A stretch of 64,000 bases of DNA from Aliikangiella sp. G2MR2-5 (GCF_015687155.1 NZ_JADPQF010000001.1:1240001-1304000); one strand, 5' to 3'. Positions 18,163 to 27,931 are shown, counted from the first letter of the stretch. The notes: generated from the sequence alone by a model not told the origin. A program made the numbers and translations.

Positions 18163-19944
18163 ATGAAAAAATTCCTATACAATTTTGCACTACTAATCTT
18201 TACCACATTTTTGATGTTAGCGACTAACTACGCTGCTTCTAATTCAAACTCCAAAAACATTCATCAAGAGCAAAGTAAGCCTCAAAATAAAAATAGTCCT
18301 CTACTGCAGTTCGAGAGCAGGATTTTTCCTGAGACGTCATCAAAAGGAATGGTTTCGACTCAGGAAAAGCGAGCTACTCAGGTTGGAGTATCAATACTAG
18401 AGCAGGGTGGTAATGCCATTGATGCTGCGGTGGCAGTGGGGTTCGCGCTTGCAGTAACGCTACCAAGAGCAGGTAATATTGGTGGTGGTGGCTTCATGAT
18501 GATTTATGACGCGAAAACAGATCAGATCAAGGCTCTGGACTATCGCGAAAAAGCACCCAAGGCTTCCTATAGAGATATGTTTTTGAATAAATCCTTGGAC
18601 GTCGACAAGAAACTGGCCAGATATTCCATACTGTCTTCAGGAGTGCCGGGTACTGTAGCAGGTTTAGTAGAAGCGCATAAGAAATTCGGAAGTATGCCTT
18701 TCTCTAAGTTATTAGAGCCTGCGATTAAGCTTGCAAAAGAATTACCTATGGAGCCCTGGTTGATGAACTCGCTCAATCTAAAGCGAGAGTTTCTTTCACG
18801 TGACGATACAAGCAGGGAGCTGTTCGTAAAGCCTGATGGTACTTTATGGTCTCTTAACGACACGCTAGTCCAGAAGCATTTGGCAAATACACTCGAACGC
18901 ATCCAGAAATCTTATGGTGACGATTTCTATCAAGGTGAAACTGCGAGAATGATTGCCAGCTTTTTCGAAAGAAAAGGTGGAATTATTACACTGGACGATC
19001 TTTCAAGCTACCGTGCGATTTGGCGTGAACCTGTATTTGCCGTTTATGGCGACTATAAAATCTATGCGATGCCACCACCCAGTTCTGGAGGTATTCACTT
19101 AATTCAATTATTAAATATTATTCGAGAGTTTCCTATCAATGGTTTTGGGTCCAACACAGCCTATACCACTCATATCAAAGCAGAAGCGATGAAATATGCC
19201 TATGCTGATAGAAGCTTTTATCTAGGCGACCCTGACTATGTTAAAGTTCCGGTCGAAAAGCTGACTTCCATACAATATGCCAAGCGCATCGCTGCCAATA
19301 TCAACCCTGATAAAGCAATGCCTTCCAACCAAATTAAGCCAGGACAAAACCTGAGTAGTGAAAGCATCGAAACGACGCATTATTCGATAATGGATCGTTA
19401 CGGTAACGTTGTATCCAATACTTATACTCTAAATTTCAGTTTTGGTTCCGGTATATCGATCCCGGGAGTTGGGGTAGTATTAAATAATGAAATGGATGAC
19501 TTTTCTGCAAAACCAGGCGTCCCAAACGGGTTTGGTCTGATTGGAGGCGAAGCAAACTCTATAGAACCACACAAACGACCTTTGAGCTCAATGACCCCAG
19601 TGATCGCTTTAAAAAAAGACAAACCATGGTTAGCTACGGGCAGTCCCGGAGGAAGCAAAATTATTACTACGGTTCTAAATCTTATACTTAATCGCCTCGC
19701 TCATGATATGAATATTGCTGAAGCGACCATAGAGCCAAGAATTCATCACCAATGGTTTCCTGATAAACTATTTGTTGAGAATGGTTTTCCACTCGATACT
19801 ATCAAGCTGTTAAAGCAAAAGGGGCACAATGTAGTTGTTCAGGGAGCCTGGGGTAGTTTGCAAACCGTCGAGTTTCAGGACGGCAAGTTTTTAGGCTATT
19901 CCGATACGCGGCGTCCTGGAGCATTTTCACAAGGTGTTAAATAA
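18163..19944 (+). CDS. ggt: Gamma-glutamyltransferase
   Basis: Ggt hydrolyses or transfers the gamma-glutamyl group of glutathione in the periplasm; the precursor self-cleaves. I take the ATG at 18163, giving a clean signal peptide (MKKFLYNFALLIFTTFLMLA); a TTG two codons earlier is also in frame. Conserved segments are GNAIDAAVAVGFALAVTLP, GNIGGGGFM and the DYREKAP substrate site. The cleavage-site Thr is the second Thr of TTHYSIMD, about residue 405. PLSSMTP and GSPGGSKI are downstream. Length (593) is standard. It is 29-35 bp after the propeller sensor gene and ends at a bidirectional terminator. Confidence 0.95.
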   Translation: MKKFLYNFALLIFTTFLMLATNYAASNSNSKNIHQEQSKPQNKNSPLLQFESRIFPETSSKGMVSTQEKRATQVGVSILEQGGNAIDAAVAVGFALAVTLPRAGNIGGGGFMMIYDAKTDQIKALDYREKAPKASYRDMFLNKSLDVDKKLARYSILSSGVPGTVAGLVEAHKKFGSMPFSKLLEPAIKLAKELPMEPWLMNSLNLKREFLSRDDTSRELFVKPDGTLWSLNDTLVQKHLANTLERIQKSYGDDFYQGETARMIASFFERKGGIITLDDLSSYRAIWREPVFAVYGDYKIYAMPPPSSGGIHLIQLLNIIREFPINGFGSNTAYTTHIKAEAMKYAYADRSFYLGDPDYVKVPVEKLTSIQYAKRIAANINPDKAMPSNQIKPGQNLSSESIETTHYSIMDRYGNVVSNTYTLNFSFGSGISIPGVGVVLNNEMDDFSAKPGVPNGFGLIGGEANSIEPHKRPLSSMTPVIALKKDKPWLATGSPGGSKIITTVLNLILNRLAHDMNIAEATIEPRIHHQWFPDKLFVENGFPLDTIKLLKQKGHNVVVQGAWGSLQTVEFQDGKFLGYSDTRRPGAFSQGVK

Positions 19945-19951
19945 CTTGTTT

Positions 19952-19990
19952 AAATCCCGAAATAGGAAAACATTCCTTATTTCGGGATTT
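19952..19990. terminator. Bidirectional terminator between ggt and the sigma-54 regulator
   Basis: A long stem of about 17 bp (AAATCCCGAAATAGGAA against TTCCTTATTTCGGGATTT, with one bulged base) and a 4-nt loop lies between two convergent genes. A and T runs at both ends let it act on either strand. Confidence 0.85.
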
Positions 19991-19994
19991 GTAG

Positions 19995-21365
19995 TTACTT
20001 GATTCCGTATTTTTCCAGCCGATATAAAAAGGCTTTGTAGTTTAAGTTTAGAAGTTTCGCGGCCTGAGTACGATTGTTTGCACAATAACTAAGTGCCTGC
20101 AACAGGCAGTCTTTTTCATGATCTTCCCAATTAATTCCCTGATGCGGAAGAGAAAAGCCTGCACCTTGTTTTTCATTTGCTAATTCAAGATCATTTACAT
20201 CTTCAAGTGTTATTTTGTTTCCATAGGATAAGAGTACCAGTCGTTCAATACTATTTCTTAACTGTCTCACATTTCCGGGCCAGGAGTAGCGTAATAGAAC
20301 TTTCAGGGCTGCCGGGGCGAGAGCTTTACTTTCAGTATTATGAAAGCTTGAAAAATATTCAACAAAATGGTTAATGAGTGGCAACAAGTCTTCCTGTCTC
20401 TGTCTCAACGGGGGAAGGTTTACCGGTATTACATTTAAACGATAGTATAGGTCCTCTCTGAAGTTACCATTTTTTACTTCTTCCTGGAGCTCTCTGTTGG
20501 TAGCAGTAACAACTCTCACATTAACTTTCACTTCTTCGTTTGAGCCTACCCGTACTATTTTTCCCTCTTGTAGGAAGCGCAGCAATTTACTCTGTAATAT
20601 TAATGGAAGCTCTCCAATCTCATCTAAAAAAATGGTACCGCCATCTGCCGCTTCAATTTTACCGATTCGCTTCTTATTTGCTCCGGTATAGGCACCTTTT
20701 TCTGCGCCAAATAATTCTGACTCGGCCAAAGATTCAGGAATTGCAGCACAGTTAACCGGTAAAAATGTATTTTCAGAACGGTTAGATAGTTGATGTATTG
20801 CTCGTGCAGCAAGTTCTTTTCCTGTCCCACTCTCACCGCTAATAAGAACTGTCGCATTCGTCGGCGCTGCTTTTTCAATTCTTTGAAACAGCTTATTCAT
20901 TTCTCTTGATTGACCAATCATATCAAGCAATTCAGTCCTATGTTTTGACTGCTGTTTTAACTTGATATTTTCCGTTTCGATCGACCTTGTATAGAGTAAT
21001 TTCTGGATGGTAAAAAGCAGGCTGGTTTTGTCAAATGGTTTGGGTAAATAATCGTCAGCGCCGGCACGAATAATACGAATTGCATGAGATGCGTCACTAT
21101 GAGCTGTTATCAGAATAAACCCTGTTTGAGGAGAGTTTTCTTTTAAAAAGTCCAGTATCTTGTCACCATTAACTCCTGGTAATTTCCAGTCAGAGATAAC
21201 CAGGTCAAACGGGTTAGTCTCTATATATTTGAAGGCTTCTTCGGCTGTCGCACAATCACTAACCCTGTACCCAGCTGATTCCAGAATAGACTTGATGATG
21301 TCTCTTTGGTCCGTCTCATCTTCAACTAGCAAAATATTTGCACTTTGAATCTTTAAATCAGGCAT
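19995..21365 (-). CDS. Sigma-54-dependent response regulator, NtrC family
   Basis: The 456-residue protein has three domains. The receiver (1-125) has acidic Glu15-Asp16, phosphoacceptor Asp59 and Lys109. The AAA+ sigma-54 activation domain (about 150-380) has Walker A GESGTGKE (177-184), the sigma-54 contact loop as GAYTGA (224-229; Tyr in place of the usual Phe, a known functional variant) and Walker B IFLDEIG. A Fis-type helix-turn-helix lies at about 425-456 (NRTQAAKLLNLNYKAFLYRL). It overlaps the kinase gene by 8 bp, so they form a cognate pair. Targets are unknown; no sigma-54 promoter stood out nearby. Confidence 0.93.
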   Translation of the reverse strand: MPDLKIQSANILLVEDETDQRDIIKSILESAGYRVSDCATAEEAFKYIETNPFDLVISDWKLPGVNGDKILDFLKENSPQTGFILITAHSDASHAIRIIRAGADDYLPKPFDKTSLLFTIQKLLYTRSIETENIKLKQQSKHRTELLDMIGQSREMNKLFQRIEKAAPTNATVLISGESGTGKELAARAIHQLSNRSENTFLPVNCAAIPESLAESELFGAEKGAYTGANKKRIGKIEAADGGTIFLDEIGELPLILQSKLLRFLQEGKIVRVGSNEEVKVNVRVVTATNRELQEEVKNGNFREDLYYRLNVIPVNLPPLRQRQEDLLPLINHFVEYFSSFHNTESKALAPAALKVLLRYSWPGNVRQLRNSIERLVLLSYGNKITLEDVNDLELANEKQGAGFSLPHQGINWEDHEKDCLLQALSYCANNRTQAAKLLNLNYKAFLYRLEKYGIK

Positions 21366-22659
21366 TTCTGTCCCTTAGATGTATCGTTACCAGGCTACCA
21401 CGGGTCTGATTATTTCTAATGTTAATGTCACCATGATACTTGTGTGTAATAATTCTATGAGCGAGATATAGACCCATTCCCGCACCGTATGTTTTGTTGG
21501 TATTATGAGGAGTAAAAAGCTTTTCAAGAACTGACTGTTGAAAACCTTTCCCCTGATCTTCAATATCTATTCGTATGGCATTTCCATCTTTAGAAACAGA
21601 AACTTTGATTACGTCATTGTTTTCCGAAGCATCTATTGAATTATTCAGAATACTTAAAAAAATGCTTTTAATCTCCGGCTCTACAACAGTTAATCTGCAG
21701 TCGGTAGATTTTGTTAAAAAATTGATATTAACAGATTTATTTGTTGACAGTTTAACGTCATGGATCGCGTTCTGGATCAAGTCGTTGATATTAATTTCTT
21801 TCGATATATCACTATCATCGCTCATAACATCCATTAGCGACTTAATCCAGGAATCAATTCGCTTAATTTGTTCTTTAGCAATTGTCGCGAGCTTTTTACG
21901 CTCTTCGCTGTTGTCACTGGACTCAGATTGGTCAATAGCAAGATTTAATGTATTTAATGGGTTTCGAATAGAGTGCGCCATCCCTCTGGCAACTTCTGCA
22001 AGCTCGGCTAAATGGACCCTTTCTCGAAGATGACGGTTTTGATTCTCTAATTCAGCAATTTGTCTGGACATTTGATTGAAGGAATCAACCGTAGCCTTGG
22101 TTTCCTGGCTTTGCCAATGTTTCCCCATTTTGATTTGATGCCCGAATTGGCCGTGGCCAATTTTTTCATTGGCTTTTTGAAGATAAAATAGAGGTCGTGT
22201 AAGTTTGTGGGTAAAGTAAACGGCAAGAATAATACCTGCGACAAGTAAGGCTAATGTTGAAAATAAAACATTCTCAGAAAAATTTTCCAAAGATTTATGT
22301 ATACCGGTACGAGGTATTGGAATTTCATACAGAGTACCATCGGCATTAAGTTTTATGTACTCATCACGCTGCTCGTCGTACAACTCGATAGTTACATCTT
22401 GCCTGAAACTTGACAATACCTGATGAATTTTGTCTTTATCCAGCTTTCCATTTTGAGATGCATAGGCGAAACTTTGAAACTCAACTCTCGGTTGGTCGAA
22501 CATCAAGCTTTCGGCGGTATTTCTGCTAACTTCAAAGGCTGATTCTCCAATCTGTTTCGCTACGTCTTGAGTAAATCGGGTAATAGACCACCACTGAAGC
22601 AGTAAGACTCCTGTTAGTAAGCCGGAAATAAATAAGAGACTTAATTTTCTAAAAGACAT
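21358..22659 (-). CDS. Membrane sensor histidine kinase, partner of the NtrC-like regulator
   Basis: This 433-residue kinase has a transmembrane helix at about 8-25 and a periplasmic domain of about 100 residues. A second helix (about 130-150) is followed by a HAMP-like linker and a coiled coil. The phosphoacceptor is His229 in ARGMAHSIRNPLNTL. The ATPase domain has an N box (FLSILNNSIDAS), DQGKGF and GAGMGLYLAHRI. The H box resembles NtrB/AtoS-type kinases that pair with sigma-54 activators. It is first in a two-gene operon. The sensed signal cannot be inferred. Confidence 0.92.
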   Translation of the reverse strand: MSFRKLSLLFISGLLTGVLLLQWWSITRFTQDVAKQIGESAFEVSRNTAESLMFDQPRVEFQSFAYASQNGKLDKDKIHQVLSSFRQDVTIELYDEQRDEYIKLNADGTLYEIPIPRTGIHKSLENFSENVLFSTLALLVAGIILAVYFTHKLTRPLFYLQKANEKIGHGQFGHQIKMGKHWQSQETKATVDSFNQMSRQIAELENQNRHLRERVHLAELAEVARGMAHSIRNPLNTLNLAIDQSESSDNSEERKKLATIAKEQIKRIDSWIKSLMDVMSDDSDISKEININDLIQNAIHDVKLSTNKSVNINFLTKSTDCRLTVVEPEIKSIFLSILNNSIDASENNDVIKVSVSKDGNAIRIDIEDQGKGFQQSVLEKLFTPHNTNKTYGAGMGLYLAHRIITHKYHGDINIRNNQTRGSLVTIHLRDRNA

Positions 22660-22757
22660 AAGCGTTGAAATTTACCCCGAATTAAATTCGAATACACAGA
22701 CTGTAGAATTTTAGCAGGGATCATGCCAACTTAATAATCGGTAAATTAAAGTCTCTG

Positions 22758-23507
22758 TTAATGGGTGAAGTGCATGAAAATCAGAACGATCACTCCTAAG
22801 GCAATGCCAAGTAATTCCCATCGGGAAAGAGAAAGCCTGCTTTCAACCTTTTCATGATTTGAGTTGGAGGAGTGAGAGTGATCATGATGACTTTCACTAG
22901 TATGCATGCAACCATCTGCATGAGGTTTGTATATAACTACGTGAAGTAACGAGCCTGCAACTATAGACTGCACCGCCGCGAAAATAGCTCTATCGTCATA
23001 TTGACCTATCGTTTGATACAGAAAGTAACCGGCAAAGGTAAATAACCCCATACCAAGAAGCATCAATAATGCGTAACGTTCTCCCAAAATCGGCTTTAAT
23101 AACCACCATATAGTCAAGCCAACCGGCAATCTATGCACCAGGATGGCCAGAGTTAATCCATTAGCGCCATGGCTAGCTTCGGATTGTATAGCTGCGCCGT
23201 CCATGAGAGCGTGCAACATCAGCCCCAAAAGACCGATGTAAAGCGTCATCTTATGCGTAGTATCAGCAGCGCCGCGGAAAGTTCTCTCAATAAGAGTCGG
23301 TCCGGCAAAACCTGCAGCAGCGAGGAGCAGGGCGATGATTCCTATACTTTTATAGGAATCAGGTAATATATCGAGCAGTATTACGCCTGAAATAATTACC
23401 AATACCATACCCCCGACAATCTTGTCGGTTCGTCTCAGGGGACCAAAAGTCTGGTAAACTAATGGCCCTACAAATAATGAAAAGAAACTGGCTACCAGGG
23501 CAATCAT
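22758..23507 (-). CDS. ZIP-like membrane metal transporter
   Basis: This 249-residue protein has seven to eight hydrophobic helices. Two helices carry ZIP-type metal-site patterns: H99-ALMDGAAI and H125-RLPVGL, the latter replacing the usual HxxPEG. A cytosolic-type loop rich in histidine (HTSESHHDHSHSSNSNH, about 201-217) precedes the last helix, as in many zinc or divalent-metal carriers. The missing Glu in the second motif makes this a divergent member, and transport activity is inferred. Its start overlaps the stop of the upstream dehydrogenase gene by 4 bp, so the two are cotranscribed. Confidence 0.7.
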   Translation of the reverse strand: MIALVASFFSLFVGPLVYQTFGPLRRTDKIVGGMVLVIISGVILLDILPDSYKSIGIIALLLAAAGFAGPTLIERTFRGAADTTHKMTLYIGLLGLMLHALMDGAAIQSEASHGANGLTLAILVHRLPVGLTIWWLLKPILGERYALLMLLGMGLFTFAGYFLYQTIGQYDDRAIFAAVQSIVAGSLLHVVIYKPHADGCMHTSESHHDHSHSSNSNHEKVESRLSLSRWELLGIALGVIVLIFMHFTH

Positions 23508-24889
23508 TCGAAAAGCTTGCCAGGATTCATGATTCCTTTTGGATCAAATACCTTTTTGACCGACTTCATAAGTTCAATCTCTTCCACCGAGCGGGAATAC
23601 TCAAGATAAGGTCGCTTGAGAAGCCCGACACCATGCTCTGCACTGATGGAACCGTTGAAACTTTTCAAAATTGTAAAAATTTCCGGGTTAGCTTCTGCAC
23701 AAGCGGACTTGAATTCCTCAAGAGGCATTGCCGCCGGCTTTAGAATATTCAGATGGAGATTTCCGTCGCCAATATGACCAAACCAGATGTTTTCAAATTC
23801 CGGGTAATTGGCGGTAACAAAAGCGTCCACCTGTTGCAGAAACTCTCCAACCTGAGAAGGCTTGACCGCGATATCATTCTTGTAGGGAGGGTAGTGTGAA
23901 ATAGACTCTGAAATTCCTTCGCGATATTGCCATAACTCTTCTGCCTGTTGGTTACTTTGACTAATAATGCCATCGACCAACCATCCATTTTCAGCAGCAG
24001 ATTCAAACGCAGCAAAAGCTTCATCCATCGAGCTTTCTGACTTTGCTTCAAACTCGATTAAAACATAAAAGGCGCTTTCCTGGTCAAATGGTTTCTTTAA
24101 CTCTCTATGCGCAAGTACTTTTTCCAAAGCCTGTTGAGAGAAGAATTCAAAAGCCATCAACTCGATACTAGACTGAAAATGGTTCAGCAGATTAGAAACA
24201 CTCGCCAAGTCTTCAACGGCCAACAACATGACTGTGGGCTCGACGGGCGGATTAGTCAATTTCATTACTGCTTTGGTAATAATTCCGAGAGTTCCTTCAC
24301 TACCGATGAAAAGATGCCTCAAGTCGTAGCCAGTTGCATTTTTAACCAACCCATTATTCAACTCCAGAGTCTCGCCGGAAGCGGTGACTACTGTAAGTCC
24401 AGATACCCAATCTCTGGTCAAGCCATACTTCAAAACTTTAATTCCGCCTGCATTTGTTGCAATGTTTCCGCCTATATGACTGGAACCAGCAGAGGCAAAG
24501 TCCACCGGATAGTAGAGTCCGTTTTCAGTAGCAAAATTTTGCAGTTGCTCGGTGATCACTCCCGCACCACACTCTACGGTTCTGTCCACCGGGTTAAAAT
24601 TGCTAATATCGTTAAGTCTCTCCAGTGAAAGAACCAGCTCTCCATTAGTCGCATAAGCTCCCCCGCTTAAGCCGGTTCTTCCTCCTGAGGGAACTAGCGC
24701 AACGTTATTTTTTGCACAAAGTTTTACCGTCTCTGCCACTTCCAATGTATTTGCTGGCCTGATAACCGCCAACGGCTTGGCTTCATATAACTTGCTCCAG
24801 TCTTGGCCATAGGTTTCCAGGTCATCGGCTTGAGTCGACAAATAGGATTCACCTACAACGGCTTTCAGTTGTTCCAGGAAGTCTTGCAT
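23504..24889 (-). CDS. FAD-linked D-2-hydroxyacid dehydrogenase (D-lactate / D-2-hydroxyglutarate type)
   Basis: This 461-residue flavoenzyme of the GlcD/VAO family probably oxidises a D-2-hydroxyacid and passes electrons to a carrier. The PCMH-type FAD domain includes PSGGRTGLSGGAY and FASAGSSHIGGNIATNAGG. The C-terminal domain ends with the family motif SAEHGVGLLKRPYLE and a metal or substrate HIGDGNLHLN. There is no signal peptide. The sequence cannot decide between D-lactate and D-2-hydroxyglutarate. It is the first gene of an operon with the ZIP-like gene; many such dehydrogenases need zinc or manganese, which may explain the pairing. Confidence 0.85.
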   Translation of the reverse strand: MQDFLEQLKAVVGESYLSTQADDLETYGQDWSKLYEAKPLAVIRPANTLEVAETVKLCAKNNVALVPSGGRTGLSGGAYATNGELVLSLERLNDISNFNPVDRTVECGAGVITEQLQNFATENGLYYPVDFASAGSSHIGGNIATNAGGIKVLKYGLTRDWVSGLTVVTASGETLELNNGLVKNATGYDLRHLFIGSEGTLGIITKAVMKLTNPPVEPTVMLLAVEDLASVSNLLNHFQSSIELMAFEFFSQQALEKVLAHRELKKPFDQESAFYVLIEFEAKSESSMDEAFAAFESAAENGWLVDGIISQSNQQAEELWQYREGISESISHYPPYKNDIAVKPSQVGEFLQQVDAFVTANYPEFENIWFGHIGDGNLHLNILKPAAMPLEEFKSACAEANPEIFTILKSFNGSISAEHGVGLLKRPYLEYSRSVEEIELMKSVKKVFDPKGIMNPGKLFE

Positions 24890-25231
24890 GGATATATATT
24901 ACCTTTAGTGCAATTGCATTAATGAGCTCCGATTTACCAACACAATTAGCTCGGTAGCTCTTATATTTGGCGCAATTATTATGTAATTCACTTATGGCGG
25001 TATTGTGACCTTAGCGATAGCAGGGTTCAAGTATCTTTTTTATAATTTTTACTAAGATGTTTTTCGAGATTAATTAACCGAGTTTTTGGACTACCGAATG
25101 AAAATAATTAATGGAATCGAATGATCGATATGGTTCAAATTTAAGAAGTAAATTTTTCTCTGCGTTTATTGCTTAGCGGCAGCTAGCAGGAAGTGAGGTA
25201 GCGGGTTTTGCGTGGAAAAGAAAGGACGACA
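24890..25231. other. Intergenic region between the dehydrogenase gene and tRNA-Val
   Basis: No ORF with a ribosome-binding site or RNA gene is recognisable here. The segment next to the tRNA 3' end should carry its processing and termination signals, but I see no clear hairpin with a T run. The 12-mer ATTGTGACCTTA at 25002-25013 equals part of the direct repeat at 42091, probably by chance. Confidence 0.3.
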
Positions 25232-25307
25232 TGGTGGGCGCTAGTGGGCTCGAACCACTGACCCTCGCCTTGTAAGGGCGATGCTCTCCCAACTGAGCTA
25301 AGCGCCC
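25232..25307 (-). tRNA. tRNA-Val (anticodon TAC)
   Basis: Reading the minus strand gives a complete 76-nt cloverleaf starting GGGCGCTTAGCTCAGTTGG. The anticodon loop is CTTACAA with anticodon TAC. The T arm contains GGTTCGAGCC, and the acceptor stem is GGGCGC/GCGCCC, followed by A and an encoded CCA. The acceptor, D, anticodon and T stems all pair. It lies divergent from gltX, the same neighbourhood as the valU tRNA cluster in E. coli. Confidence 0.96.
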
Positions 25308-25332
25308 ATGTCGTATGACTCATCTCGAATCT

Positions 25333-25368
25333 GGGGCGCATTCTAGAGACAAAATTATTCGAGGTCAA
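25333..25368 (-). promoter_or_regulatory. Sigma-70 promoter of tRNA-Val with GC-rich discriminator
   Basis: On the minus strand, TTGACC (25363-25368) and TAGAAT (25340-25345) are 17 bp apart and followed by GCGCCCC. A GC-rich discriminator is typical of stringently controlled stable-RNA promoters. Confidence 0.75.
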
Positions 25369-25450
25369 CACCTAAATTAAATATTTTTTTAAGAACCGAT
25401 TTTGTTAAAATATTGCACCTGATTTCAATTGATTAATAAGTGAACACTAG

Positions 25451-26872
25451 ATGTCTGTTAAAACTCGATTTGCCCCTTCTCCGACAGGGTATCTTCATGT
25501 TGGCGGTGCGCGCACTGCGTTATATTCATGGTTGCATGCGAAAGCTAACAATGGTCAATTTGTATTACGCATCGAAGATACCGACCTTGAACGCTCTACG
25601 CCAGAGGCAGTCGAAGCTATTCTTGATGGTATGAAGTGGTTAAACCTGGATTGGAATGAAGGCCCTTATTATCAAACTAAACGTTTTGATCGCTATAAAG
25701 AAGTGATCAATCAGCTGGTTGAACAAGGAAAAGCATATCCGTGTTTCTGCAGTCGCGAGCGGCTCGACGATTTGCGAGAAGAGCAAATGGCGAATAAAGA
25801 AAAGCCGAGATACGATGGAAAATGCAGGCATTTAGCCAAAGAAGATATAGACCTTACAAAAGATCACGTAATTCGCTTTAAAAACCCCAAAGATGGCTCC
25901 GTTACCTTTAGGGATGTAGTAAAAGGGGAGATTACAATTTCCAATAGTGAGCTAGATGATCTGATTATTGCAAGGACTGATGGTTCTCCTACCTATAACT
26001 TCACTGTAGTTATAGATGATATGGATATGCAGATTACCCAGGTTATTCGTGGAGATGACCACATCAACAATACGCCAAGACAAATTAATATATTTAAAGC
26101 ACTGGATGCCCCGATTCCTGACTATGGCCACGTTCCCATGATACTGGGTGACGATGGGAAGAAACTTTCAAAACGTCACGGTGCAGTGAGTGTGATGCAA
26201 TATCGTGATGATGGCTATTTACCTCAAGCGGTACTTAACTATCTGGTGCGACTAGGTTGGTCACATGGCGATCAGGAAATTTTTTCTATCGACGAAATGA
26301 TCGAACTATTTGATGTTAACGACATCAACAAAGCACCGTCAGCATTTAATACTCAGAAGCTTAACTGGCTTAACCAGCAATATCTGAAAACACTGCCTGT
26401 TAGCGAAATCTTGCCCCACTTACAATGGCACCTCGAAAAGGCTGGTATTTCTCTCGAAGGCGGCCCCGATATAGGAGAATTAATTCCCGAGTTTGCTGAA
26501 AGAGCACAGACTCTTAAAGAATTAGTAGAAAGCATTCGTCCGTACTATTCAGAATTCGAAGAATTCGAAGCGAAGGCGGCTAAAAAGCATTTGAGAGGAG
26601 TTGCTAAAGAGCCACTAGTCCTAGTTAAAGAAAAACTGTCAGCTCTGACGGAGTGGTCGCCAGAAGCCTTGAATAATGCGATCAACGCCACCGCAGAACA
26701 ACTTGAGATTGGAATGGGCAAGGTTGGGATGCCGCTTCGAGTTGCTGTAACCGGAATCGGTATGTCTCCTAGTCTCGACCTAACATTAAAGTGGGTTGGC
26801 AAAGACAGAGCATTATCAAGAATAAATAAAGCACTTGAATTTATTGCCGAAAGAGAGCAAGCTCAGAATTGA
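25451..26872 (+). CDS. gltX: Glutamyl-tRNA synthetase
   Basis: This class I synthetase of 473 residues charges tRNA-Glu. The HIGH motif appears as HVGG in [14 protein letters not shown] (about 10-23), and the KMSKS motif as KLSKR (238-242). Cysteines in [11 protein letters not shown] and a later Cys-x-His (CRHL, about 125) fit the zinc site of E. coli-type enzymes. The C-terminal helical domain binds the anticodon. The ribosome-binding site is weak. A hairpin with a perfect stem follows the gene. Confidence 0.97.
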   Translation: MSVKTRFAPSPTGYLHVGGARTALYSWLHAKANNGQFVLRIEDTDLERSTPEAVEAILDGMKWLNLDWNEGPYYQTKRFDRYKEVINQLVEQGKAYPCFCSRERLDDLREEQMANKEKPRYDGKCRHLAKEDIDLTKDHVIRFKNPKDGSVTFRDVVKGEITISNSELDDLIIARTDGSPTYNFTVVIDDMDMQITQVIRGDDHINNTPRQINIFKALDAPIPDYGHVPMILGDDGKKLSKRHGAVSVMQYRDDGYLPQAVLNYLVRLGWSHGDQEIFSIDEMIELFDVNDINKAPSAFNTQKLNWLNQQYLKTLPVSEILPHLQWHLEKAGISLEGGPDIGELIPEFAERAQTLKELVESIRPYYSEFEEFEAKAAKKHLRGVAKEPLVLVKEKLSALTEWSPEALNNAINATAEQLEIGMGKVGMPLRVAVTGIGMSPSLDLTLKWVGKDRALSRINKALEFIAEREQAQN

Positions 26873-26907
26873 TAGCTTTAATTTTAAATCCCTAACATAA
26901 TTCAAGC

Positions 26908-26949
26908 TCCAGATTATCTCGAATATCCGATAAACAGAGATAATCTGGA
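26908..26949 (+). terminator. Long hairpin between gltX and the M23 peptidase gene
   Basis: A perfect 13-bp stem (left arm 26908-26920, right arm 26937-26949) closes a 16-nt loop, 36 bp after gltX. No T run follows, so it may be an attenuator, an mRNA-stability element or a factor-dependent terminator rather than a classic one. Confidence 0.5.
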
Positions 26950-26977
26950 CTAACCTTAAGAGGAATGACCTAAGTAA

Positions 26978-27922
26978 ATGTTACACGCACAAATGTCGCG
27001 ATTTTTACTTCATACAATTCTTGTCGCTTTAGCTTTTTGTTTCACTCATAAAGCAGAGTCCATCGAAAAAACAAAATCTCATCATAATGAACCCTCTTTC
27101 GAGCTGATAACAAAGCATCCTCAGCAAGGAAGTTTGATAATTGCCAAAGTCAACAAACACACCGATGTTAGCTATTTAGGCCAACCACTAGAGAAAAGTC
27201 CTGCAGGGCTGGTTGTTTTCGGTGTAGGCCGAGAAGCCCCTGAAAGTATCAAACTCAAACTTAGCTCATTGGGACAGGAAAAAACGGTTACATTAAAAGT
27301 CAGAAAAAGAGACTGGAATATAGAAAAGGTCGATGGGTTACCACCATCAAAAGTTACCCCCAAAGGTGAAGAAGTTTTAAGAAGAATACGTGAAGAAGCG
27401 CTTTTGGTTAGAGAGGCCAGAAACAGAGCAAGCGGCCACGAGTCCTTTGCTCAGCAATTTATTTACCCTGCTCAAGGACGCATATCAGGGGTTTACGGAT
27501 CTCAAAGAATATTGAACGGAGAACCCAAACGCCCGCACTTTGGTTTAGACATTGCTAATGAAACAGGTACTCCTGTTGTGGCACCAGCAGACGGAGTTGT
27601 AGCCCTTACCCATCCTGACATGTACTATTCTGGTGGCACTCTGATTATTGATCATGGGTTTGGTGTTAGCTCGACATATATACATTTAAATTCTATTGAT
27701 GTAAAAAATGGGCAAGAGGTTAAACAAGGAGATAAAATTGGGAGTATAGGCGCTACCGGTAGAGCGACTGGGCCACACCTGGATTGGCGCTTAAACTGGT
27801 ACAATGTAAGACTCGATCCTGGGTTACTTTTAAGAGATAGACCACTTAAAATTAATGAGAAAACTCTTTTAGCAAAAGCTAAAAGTCGGGAAGTCAGATC
27901 AACAAACAACTTTAACGAGTAA
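26978..27922 (+). CDS. Secreted M23-family (LytM-like) metallopeptidase
   Basis: This 314-residue exported protein has a signal peptide (hydrophobic about 8-21; an ATG at 26993 is an alternative start). An N-terminal beta-rich region (about 35-110) precedes a short helical linker and an M23 domain (about 165-280). Zinc ligands are His and Asp in PHFGLDI. The third motif is GPHLDW, so the usual HxH is HxD, a variant I recall in many periplasmic M23 proteins. It probably cleaves peptidoglycan cross-links. AstE follows 9 bp downstream. Confidence 0.85.
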   Translation: MLHAQMSRFLLHTILVALAFCFTHKAESIEKTKSHHNEPSFELITKHPQQGSLIIAKVNKHTDVSYLGQPLEKSPAGLVVFGVGREAPESIKLKLSSLGQEKTVTLKVRKRDWNIEKVDGLPPSKVTPKGEEVLRRIREEALLVREARNRASGHESFAQQFIYPAQGRISGVYGSQRILNGEPKRPHFGLDIANETGTPVVAPADGVVALTHPDMYYSGGTLIIDHGFGVSSTYIHLNSIDVKNGQEVKQGDKIGSIGATGRATGPHLDWRLNWYNVRLDPGLLLRDRPLKINEKTLLAKAKSREVRSTNNFNE

Positions 27923-27931
27923 GGGTAAACA

